Positions 1 to 6,768 of a stretch of 64,000 nucleotides of DNA are shown here, in pieces. The translations under genes and the position numbers were made by a program. The stretch is from NCBI GenBank assembly GCA_002448235.1, contig DIXF01000005.1, forward strand, positions 1 to 64,000. The letters run 5' to 3'. Source of the stretch: Syntrophaceae bacterium UBA6087 (GTDB taxonomy: Bacteria; Desulfobacterota; Desulfomonilia; UBA1062). Numbering within the stretch: position 1 is the stretch's first letter; every line of letters starts with the position of its first letter. A model generated the notes under the pieces. The model saw nothing but the letters and a program-made list of their open reading frames with translations. It was not told the DNA's origin and did no database searches.

Positions 1-29
1 CTAAGCTCTTTCACCTCGAAACAACAAAA

Positions 30-66
30 CAGGTGGCCCCGGTTATCCGGGGCCTCCTGCTTTATT
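30..66 (+). terminator. Rho-independent-type terminator of an upstream gene
   Basis: A GC-rich hairpin with 13-base arms (one internal T mismatch) and a TTAT loop spans 30-59 and is followed by CTTTATT. It probably ends a plus-strand gene lying left of the window. No gene is visible in 1-187. Confidence 0.6.
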
Positions 67-187
67 CTCCAGAATCAAGCCCAAGATGGTAAATCGGTAA
101 GATTTCATGCACCGGGTTTATTCCTTCTTCATTCTCTGCTAGATTGCGAAGCGAGAAGAAAATTCCACATCAAAAGGCACGGCAGCG

Positions 188-1033
188 ATGACCACACCAT
201 ACATGCTCGGCATACTCCTGGCTCTCGCCTCTGCTGCGTCCTGGGGCGCGGGCGATTTCAGCGGCGGAGTCGCCGCACGGTCACGGGACCAGTATCAGGT
301 GGTCTTCCTCATGACCATCCCCGGGATCGTCATGCTCGCGCTCATCGCATATGCGATCGGAGAACCCTTGCCCAAGGTCCCGGATGCCCTCTGGGCAACG
401 TCGGCAGGCCTGTGCGGCGCATTCGGCATCGCGTTCCTCTACCGGGGCCTCTCGCTCGGCAATGCCGCCGTTGTCGCACCGGTTGCTGCGGTTGTAGGCG
501 CCGGCCTGCCCGTTGCCTACGGCTCCCTTCTCATCGGATTGCCGGGGATATGGAAGATGCTGGGATTCCTCACGGCGATCGCAGGGATATGGTGCGTATC
601 GCGGCCCATGGACGGAACATCACATCTGTCGAGCAAGGGGTTCTCTCATGCCCTCGTTGCGGGTTCAAGCTTCGGTGCGTACTTTGTCCTGGTCGGCCAG
701 GTCGAGCAGGGCTTGATTTTCGCCCCGCTGGTATACGCAAAGGCCGCCTCCCTTTTCGTCGCCGTCTTCGTCGTCTTTCTCAGGCGGGACCGGCTTCCGG
801 CTCTCACCGCGAGCCCCTTGGCTATTGTGGCCGGCGTATTCGATGCAGGAGGGAACGCGTTCTACATGCTTGCCAGACAGCATGTACGGCTCGACGTGGC
901 GGCCGTGCTCGCATCCATGTACCCCGCCGTGACCGTGCTCCTTGCAAGCCTCGTCACCCGAGAGAAGGTGGGCGGATTCCAGTGGCTGGGCGTTGTCCTG
1001 TGCCTGGCCGCAATCGCGATGATCAGCGCCTGA
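188..1033 (+). CDS. EamA/DMT-family inner-membrane transporter
   Basis: A 281-residue, highly hydrophobic protein with about ten predicted membrane segments arranged as two EamA-like halves (roughly residues 5-140 and 150-280). The first half carries the SWGAGDF segment and the second ends in the typical Val-Leu-rich helix pair. The family (drug/metabolite transporter superfamily) moves small metabolites across the inner membrane; the substrate cannot be read from sequence. The ATG at 188 is preceded only by a weak AAGG. It converges on the Memo-like gene, with two bases between the stop codons. Confidence 0.85.
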   Translation: MTTPYMLGILLALASAASWGAGDFSGGVAARSRDQYQVVFLMTIPGIVMLALIAYAIGEPLPKVPDALWATSAGLCGAFGIAFLYRGLSLGNAAVVAPVAAVVGAGLPVAYGSLLIGLPGIWKMLGFLTAIAGIWCVSRPMDGTSHLSSKGFSHALVAGSSFGAYFVLVGQVEQGLIFAPLVYAKAASLFVAVFVVFLRRDRLPALTASPLAIVAGVFDAGGNAFYMLARQHVRLDVAAVLASMYPAVTVLLASLVTREKVGGFQWLGVVLCLAAIAMISA

Positions 1034-1035
1034 AA

Positions 1036-2256
1036 TTACTGCTTCATGAAGAGCATGGCCGCATAGGTCACCGCGCTGCGGGTAGCGCCCTCGTTATAAA
1101 TCTTGCGGCCTAGGAATTTCGGGCTGCAGGGCCTTAAGATCCATGAGGAGAGCAGCAGGGACGGCAGGCCGCAGATATTGCAGTAATCTTTCGTTTCCGC
1201 TGCACGGGCAAAGATGTTTTCCGGGCTGCCTTCCTGGAGGGCGGAGATGACGGCCTCATCATACGCCTGCGCCTTCGGCAGAATGCCTTCCGCAGGCATG
1301 TCGTGTCCGAATTTCGGGCCCACATGGGAGAAATCCACCCCGGAAACGATCAGGGTTTTGAGCCCTCTCTCTGCGGTCAGGTCCTGTATGGCCTGTTTCA
1401 TGGAGAGAAACCTCGGGTCGTGCATCGGGTCGTTCCCCGTATGGATGAACTCGTGGATGCTGCCGCACAGTATGGGCGCGATCTTCAGCCCGTCGCCGAG
1501 GTAGTGTCTGAGAAAGACCGTCTGAAACTCCACCGAATGCTCGGTCTTATGGTCGAAATCGCTCGCGGCCAGTGCCCCTTCGGGAAGCCTCGACCGCAGT
1601 CCTGCTACAAAGTCCCTGTCGGTAGGGAGGGCGCCCAGCGGAGTGAGGTAATCCTTGTCCGAGACAGACCAGAGCCCGCCTGAGCCGTTGTGATTTATGC
1701 CCAGGACGATCGCGAGGTCGTATGACCTGCCCCGAAGGTAGCGGTAGGCATCCACGTACGTATCCAGGGCAATGGAGATGTCGATATGCGGGGCGAGTAT
1801 CCCGAGGATCTCCCCGGAGAGGATCTTCTCATCGGGGGGCGGCAACTTCTGCTCTGCCTGCCCGATACACTGCCGAAGCCTTTCCGGATCCTTCTCGTAG
1901 CTCGTACCCGCCAGGGTTGCACGGCGTTCCTTCGCGCGGCTGAATTCATCGATAACCGCCTGTCTCCGGGCAAAGAACAGCTCGCTCTCGAGCAGCATGG
2001 ATTCGTCCAGCGTGCGGATAAAGTCCTCGATATCCTGAACGGGGACGGGATTCCCCCCGTTTGCATGCATCAGCTCCAGCTGAATATCCCCAATGCTGTG
2101 GGCGCCGTCGAGCATCCTCAGGAGAGGAACAACGCTGAGATCCAGCGCTATCCCCGTTTCAGCCAGACGCAACGGGTCAAGAAAAGAAATCATGCGCTGC
2201 TTCCCTGTCGAGACAGGGAACGGCTGAATATCGCTTCTCAGTTTTGGGTTGTTCAC
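1036..2256 (-). CDS. Memo-family protein (AmmeMemoRadiSam system protein B) with PqqD-like N-terminal region
   Basis: 406 residues starting at a GTG with AAAGGAG six bases upstream. Residues about 150-406 match the Memo family: APHIDI, GINHNG, EHSVEFQ, GVDFSHVG and a conserved Cys in CNICG line up with the His/Cys pocket of that fold. Memo proteins are related to extradiol dioxygenases; in bacteria they co-occur with AMMECR1 and a radical SAM protein in a system of unknown function. Residues about 25-100 (DPLRLAETG, LLRMLDGAHSI, DIEDFIRTLDESMLLES) resemble the PqqD/RRE winged-helix pattern, which is my inference. No AMMECR1 or radical SAM partner lies in the window. Residues 100-150 look helical. 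Confidence 0.8.
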   Translation of the reverse strand: MNNPKLRSDIQPFPVSTGKQRMISFLDPLRLAETGIALDLSVVPLLRMLDGAHSIGDIQLELMHANGGNPVPVQDIEDFIRTLDESMLLESELFFARRQAVIDEFSRAKERRATLAGTSYEKDPERLRQCIGQAEQKLPPPDEKILSGEILGILAPHIDISIALDTYVDAYRYLRGRSYDLAIVLGINHNGSGGLWSVSDKDYLTPLGALPTDRDFVAGLRSRLPEGALAASDFDHKTEHSVEFQTVFLRHYLGDGLKIAPILCGSIHEFIHTGNDPMHDPRFLSMKQAIQDLTAERGLKTLIVSGVDFSHVGPKFGHDMPAEGILPKAQAYDEAVISALQEGSPENIFARAAETKDYCNICGLPSLLLSSWILRPCSPKFLGRKIYNEGATRSAVTYAAMLFMKQ

Positions 2257-2309
2257 ATCATCTCCTTTTTAAAGGTCTGATGAGGAACAAAAGCCTTCTG
2301 TAAGGCCGG

Positions 2310-2420
2310 TTACTCGGATTCGTTCTTGGTTACCTTTTTGCTTTTGCCCTTGGGCCTGGTCTTGCCGTTGGAACTCCGCCAGATCTTTCCCTTCCTGCTC
2401 CGTTTATCTCCCTTTCCCAT
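2310..2420 (-). CDS. 30S ribosomal protein THX (Thx family)
   Basis: A 36-residue, Lys/Arg-rich protein beginning MGKGDKRSRKGKIW and ending TKNESE, too short for most gene finders. The MGKGDxxxRxGKI start and a TRPK segment are the hallmark of the THX family, a small basic protein that sits in the head of the 30S subunit in Thermus and is found in many bacteria. A perfect AGGAGG lies seven bases before the ATG, which strongly supports translation. The acidic tail (NESE) extends beyond the usual length of about 25-30 residues. It lies alone between the Memo-like gene and hslO on the same strand. Confidence 0.85.
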   Translation of the reverse strand: MGKGDKRSRKGKIWRSSNGKTRPKGKSKKVTKNESE

Positions 2421-2598
2421 GGTGCATCCTCCTCAATCTTTCTTCTTGAGATGTCTTTTTCATGCCTTGTGCCGGATTTATTCAAGCAAGCCGGCTGATC
2501 CGAGACTCGCCATCTTATCTCCGCACTCTGCGGCGTTTGTCAAGCCCTTTGAAGACCGGCCGGAACCTTAAAAAGCGTACCTTCTCCCTTCACGGCCG

Positions 2599-3471
2599 CT
2601 AATGCTCCTCAAGCATCTTCTCAAGCTCTTCTCTGGAAAATATGTAGTTCTTGTTGCAGAACTGGCAGGAGACATCCACCGTGCCCTGCTCTGCGATTAT
2701 CTTCCCGATCTCGTCACGGCCGAGGGTGGTGATGGCCTGCTCGATGCGCTCCCTGCTGCACGAGCAAACGAAGGCAAGGTAGCGCTTTTCAATGACATGG
2801 TACGGAATGTCGTCGAAGATCGCCTTAAGGAGATCTTCGGGCAGCTTTCCTTCACGTATCTGGGAGGTCACGCTGTCCATGCTCTCGATCCGTGCGATGA
2901 GATCGTCCACGAGCTTTTCGTCCGCCGAAGGCAGCGTCTGGATGAGAAAGCCGCCTGCGGCGGTGACTCCGGCGTCGGGCTCTACAAACACGCCGATGCC
3001 GACCGCCGATGGGATCTGCTCGGATTCGGAATAATAATAGGCTATGTCAGAGGCAACCTCTCCATTATACAGGTGGACGACCCCCCGGTAGGGCTCCTTA
3101 AACAGCAGATCCTTGGACACGGTGAGGAAGCCGTCCTTTCCCAGCGCGCCGGATACATCGAGCTTTCCGTTCTTTGGAGGAAGGTCTACATGGGGGTTCG
3201 CCACATACCCCCGCACCGCGCCGTTTCCCTCCGCCTCGGCGACGATCTTCCGCAACGGCCCGTCTCCCTCAAGCTTGATGGCAACCCGCTGTTCGGGGTC
3301 CAGGAGCGACGCCATGAGCTCACAGCCCGTCAACGCCCTTCCCAGGGCCGCTGTGGCAGTGGGATACGTGTCGTGTCTCAGCGCCGCGTCCTCCACGAGA
3401 GTGGTTGTCAGACACGCCACGCCGAGCAGATCCTTTGCGTCGGTCATAACCTTTATCATGTAATCATCCAT
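2599..3471 (-). CDS. hslO: Redox-regulated chaperone Hsp33
   Basis: 290 residues, the full Hsp33 length. The N-terminal substrate-binding domain (1-180) includes TGCELMASLL and GYVANP, and the C-terminal redox switch carries Cys236, Cys238, Cys269 and Cys272 in the CxC and CxxC pattern that binds zinc when reduced. Hsp33 is a cytoplasmic holdase activated by oxidation plus unfolding. The ATG at 3471 has AAGGA upstream. Divergent from the archaemetzincin gene; the 115-base gap probably holds both promoters, none of which I can name confidently. Confidence 0.96.
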   Translation of the reverse strand: MDDYMIKVMTDAKDLLGVACLTTTLVEDAALRHDTYPTATAALGRALTGCELMASLLDPEQRVAIKLEGDGPLRKIVAEAEGNGAVRGYVANPHVDLPPKNGKLDVSGALGKDGFLTVSKDLLFKEPYRGVVHLYNGEVASDIAYYYSESEQIPSAVGIGVFVEPDAGVTAAGGFLIQTLPSADEKLVDDLIARIESMDSVTSQIREGKLPEDLLKAIFDDIPYHVIEKRYLAFVCSCSRERIEQAITTLGRDEIGKIIAEQGTVDVSCQFCNKNYIFSREELEKMLEEH

Positions 3472-3586
3472 GTTCGGATCCTTTTAAAAAGTTTTGCCCT
3501 GCACACATAGCAGAGCCTGCGAGAAAGTCATGCAAAGAGATAATTTCCGGCTTGTTTCTTTATCATTATATGCCTTATAGGGAAAT

Positions 3587-4480
3587 ATGCCTTTTCACAT
3601 TCCGGATCGCAAGGAGATCGTGCGCGCCATAGGGAATACCTCGGGGCTGACTCTTCCGCTCCAGCGCGCGCTCGTGCCGGGTGACGACTTCGACCCCATT
3701 CCGTTGCCCCATCCCGGAGACTGGCTGAGTATCCAACAGGAGCCCGGTCAGAGCTTCGATGAATTCGCCGGTGCAAATCCCCGCAGACCGGACAACCGGA
3801 AACGCGTGCTTTATCTTATGCCTCTGGGAGAGTTTCCGGAAGGCTCAAGCCCGCGATTAATGCTGCTCAAGGAGTGTGCGGAAGCATATTTCATGATGGA
3901 GGTGAAGATCCTGCCCTCTGTCAAGGCAGAGCGCTCCCGTTTCACCACCCGGTCCAATCCGGTGACAGGCAACTTCCAGATCCTTACCCTCGACGTGCTG
4001 TCCTACCTGAAAAAGCGTTCCCCGGCAGATGCCTTCTGCGTGCTCGGGGTCACCATGGAAGATCTCTATCCCGGAGAAGACTGGAATTTTGTCTTCGGCC
4101 AGGCATCTCCCGGCAGCGGCGTCGGGGTGTTCAGCTTCGCACGGTACGATCCCGCCTTCTACGGCAACGGACGCGAGAGGGATTCCCTCGAACTGCTCAA
4201 CGAACGAAGCTGCAAGGTGCTCGTCCACGAGACCGCACATATGTTCTCTATCAGCCATTGCATATATTTTCACTGCCTCATGAACGGGTCCAACCATCTC
4301 GCCGAAAGCGATGCGAGACCCAAGCACCTGTGCCCGGTGTGCCTGCACAAACTCCACCATGCAGTCGGGTTCGACGTGGTGCACTACTATCAGAAACTCT
4401 TTTATTTCTCCCGCAGCGCAGGGTTCGACAAGGAGGCCCGCTGGCTGTCACGGAGGCTGGAGCACATCCTGGGGAGCTGA
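3587..4480 (+). CDS. Archaemetzincin-family zinc metalloprotease
   Basis: 297 residues. The catalytic motif is HETAH at 214-218 with third ligand His224, followed by Cys225, Cys230, Met232, Cys249 and Cys252: the archaemetzincin signature (HExxHxxGxxHCx4CxM ... CxxC) with its structural zinc site. The Gly of the signature is Ser221 here. The downstream GSNHL ... RPKHLCPVCLHKL segment is close to the AMZ2 type. Physiological substrates of bacterial members are unknown. No signal peptide, so probably cytoplasmic. AGGGA precedes the ATG. It converges on the acyl-CoA synthetase gene. Confidence 0.9.
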   Translation: MPFHIPDRKEIVRAIGNTSGLTLPLQRALVPGDDFDPIPLPHPGDWLSIQQEPGQSFDEFAGANPRRPDNRKRVLYLMPLGEFPEGSSPRLMLLKECAEAYFMMEVKILPSVKAERSRFTTRSNPVTGNFQILTLDVLSYLKKRSPADAFCVLGVTMEDLYPGEDWNFVFGQASPGSGVGVFSFARYDPAFYGNGRERDSLELLNERSCKVLVHETAHMFSISHCIYFHCLMNGSNHLAESDARPKHLCPVCLHKLHHAVGFDVVHYYQKLFYFSRSAGFDKEARWLSRRLEHILGS

Positions 4481-4581
4481 GAAACAGGACTAAAGCCGAT
4501 CAATGCCGGGGGTATTTCCACTACTGCCGCTTAGGATCCGCATGCTCACGCAGCGGATACTTCGACCGGTATGTCGTGTTC

Positions 4582-6528
4582 TTAAGATCCGGTCTTTAAA
4601 ATGAACTCCCCTTCGTACATCCCCTCGATGAGGTCGGCATAGTCGTTGAGTATGGCCTTTTTCCTCGTTTTCTGGGTAGGGGTCAGCCGGCCGTTTTCTT
4701 CCGTGAAGCGGGACTTCAGGATGGTGTATCTCCGTATCCGCTCGAAATCTTCCAGCATGCGGTTGGCGGACGCCACGTCCTGATCGATGAGCTCTTTGAG
4801 CCTCGGCTGGGAGATAAAATCCTCGCCTGCCTCCGTGCAGGTGCGCATGCCCCCGATCTCGGAGTAGCAGATCTTGCTTTTGTCGTACGGAATTCCCTCG
4901 CGGTCGAAGAGAGAAAGAAAATAATTGAAATTCGGCACGACCAGGGCCGAAATGTAATTGCGCTCGTCGCCGATGAAAAAGACCTGCTCGGTGGTATGGG
5001 ACAAGGAGAAGCAGTTCTCCAGCTTTGCCGGCGCAATGTTCTTGCCCACCGCGGTGCAGATGATCGCCTTTTTCCGGTCGACGATGCGGTAGTAGCCGTA
5101 ATCGTCCTTTTTCACCATGTCGCCCGTCTTGAACCAGCCGTCTTCGGTGAACGATTCCTTCGAGTCTTGGGCAGCGTTGAGATATCCGCCGAATATCCCG
5201 GCGCCGGATATTTCGAGCTCGCCGTCGTCGGCTGTCCGCGCGAACGATCCATTGGCCTCGATCCCCATATAGCCCGGCTTGCACGCGGTGAGCGGGTTCA
5301 GGATGCAGGCGCTCGCACTCTCGGTCGATCCGTAGCCTTCGACCACGGCAAGTCCCAGGGTGTAGAAAAATATGAGCAGATCTGGCGCGATGCCCGCGCT
5401 CGCGGAGAACGCAAAGCGGAACCTGTTGCCGAAGAGTGCCCTCACCTTGGAGAAGAGCCTGTCCGCAAGCTTGTACTGCAGCTTGAGGAACAGCGGCAGC
5501 CTCGCCTGAAGGTCATATGCAGGCGACATGTTGTAGCAGCCCCGGTGGTCCCTGCGGTAATCCAGGGCCTTCCTGCCCACGTGGAAGGCTGCGTCGAAGA
5601 GCTTCTTCTGAACCGGGTTCCGGGACATCTTTTCCCGGAAGGTGATGTATATCTTCTCGTACAGCCTGGGAACGCAGTTTATCCAGGTCGGGTTGTACTT
5701 CTGCATGTCTTCGAGGAGCGTGGCCGGCTTGTCGGCATAGGCGATGCAGGCGCCCTGGCAGACGGCAAGCAGCTCGCAGGAGCCCCGCTCGAAGATATGG
5801 GAAAGGGGAAGGTAGCACAAGGTTACATCCTCGTGGGTGACCTTCATGCCGGAGCGGGAGAAGAACTCTTTCACCCCTTCGATGCGGGACGAGATGCATC
5901 GGTGCGTGAGGACGACACCCTTGCCCTTGCCCGTGGTGCCAGAGGTGTAGAGGATCGTACACCGGTCATCCGGGGACACGCTCTGCATACGTTCGAGAAA
6001 GAGGGCGTCGTTTGCCTTTCTCCACTGCCTGCCCTTTTCCATGAGCTCCCAGAGCCCGATGGTGCGGCTGTCGCCGGACCGGTATGAAAAATCCATGACG
6101 ACGATTTTCTTCAGAGCGGGCAGCCCGTCGATCCCGGAGAGGATCTTCTTCAGATTCTCCCCGGAATCCACGAAGAGCCACCGGCTTTCGGAGTCGCTGA
6201 GGATATAGGAGGTTTCGTTTGCGGAGAGCGTCGGGTAGATCGTCACGCTCACCCCGGCGACGCACGCGATCGCCATATCGGCCTGAGTCCAGTACGGACT
6301 CGTCCGGGACATGAGCCCTACCCTGTCCTGGCGGTCGATGCCGAGGCTCAGGAGCCCGCATGCAATGCTCTCGACGCGCTCGAGCATCTCGCCGTAGGTG
6401 AAACGCCCGTTATTGTCTCCCTGATAGAGGCGTGCGTTGAAACGCTGGGCAGGCCGGGATGGAAATTCAGCGCATGTCCGATAAAAATACCCGGGTATGG
6501 TTTTAAGGCCGTGATGGGATTCTTTCAT
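4582..6528 (-). CDS. Long-chain fatty acid--CoA ligase, AMP-forming
   Basis: 648 residues from the ATG at 6528, chosen because GGAGGAG lies six bases upstream; a longer reading from a TTG at 6597 has no ribosome site. The ANL-superfamily P-loop TILYTSGTTGKGKG, the LSHIFERG segment, YGSTES and GDMVKKDDYGYYRIVDRKK (the hinge region) are all present. The enzyme activates fatty acids to acyl-CoA through an acyl-adenylate at the membrane face. Its length and the LSHIFERG type fit FadD15/long-chain ACSL members. It stands alone, with no beta-oxidation genes nearby, so a role in lipid synthesis or scavenging is as likely as degradation. Confidence 0.93.
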   Translation of the reverse strand: MKESHHGLKTIPGYFYRTCAEFPSRPAQRFNARLYQGDNNGRFTYGEMLERVESIACGLLSLGIDRQDRVGLMSRTSPYWTQADMAIACVAGVSVTIYPTLSANETSYILSDSESRWLFVDSGENLKKILSGIDGLPALKKIVVMDFSYRSGDSRTIGLWELMEKGRQWRKANDALFLERMQSVSPDDRCTILYTSGTTGKGKGVVLTHRCISSRIEGVKEFFSRSGMKVTHEDVTLCYLPLSHIFERGSCELLAVCQGACIAYADKPATLLEDMQKYNPTWINCVPRLYEKIYITFREKMSRNPVQKKLFDAAFHVGRKALDYRRDHRGCYNMSPAYDLQARLPLFLKLQYKLADRLFSKVRALFGNRFRFAFSASAGIAPDLLIFFYTLGLAVVEGYGSTESASACILNPLTACKPGYMGIEANGSFARTADDGELEISGAGIFGGYLNAAQDSKESFTEDGWFKTGDMVKKDDYGYYRIVDRKKAIICTAVGKNIAPAKLENCFSLSHTTEQVFFIGDERNYISALVVPNFNYFLSLFDREGIPYDKSKICYSEIGGMRTCTEAGEDFISQPRLKELIDQDVASANRMLEDFERIRRYTILKSRFTEENGRLTPTQKTRKKAILNDYADLIEGMYEGEFILKTGS

Positions 6529-6682
6529 GAAGCGCTCCTCCGGAAGTGTGTTCCATCGATTGAGTTTTCTGTACACCAAAAGGGCCGGCTTTATCAAGTC
6601 AAATGGCTTGCCGGTGAGTCAGGGCCATGATTCCTCAGGGATTTTAATATCCTTTTCGCGCTCGCTGGAAATATTTTTTACC

Positions 6683-6726
6683 TTGACATGAATTGGGGTA
6701 TTCCTTAACGATGTTCGTTATATAAT
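6683..6726 (+). promoter_or_regulatory. Promoter-like region with a perfect palindrome upstream of the MEDS histidine kinase
   Basis: TTGACA at 6683-6688 and a consensus TATAAT at 6721-6726 lie 32 bases apart, too far to form one promoter. Between them is a perfect inverted repeat TAACGA-TGT-TCGTTA (6706-6720) abutting the TATAAT. TTGACA could instead pair with TAACGA at 17-base spacing. The arrangement suggests a repressor or activator site controlling the kinase gene; this is inference. Confidence 0.4.
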
Positions 6727-6768
6727 GTTTATTTTATGAGGTTTCAATCTTTTTGCAGAGCTGCTTAA

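Noticed and set aside
4490..5284. Long minus-strand open frame inside the acyl-CoA ligase gene
   Set aside because: It is the shadow of the real ligase frame; the composition is Arg/His-rich and no family fits.
6683..6726. TTGACA and TATAAT as one promoter
   Set aside because: They are 32 bases apart, far beyond the 15-19 allowed.
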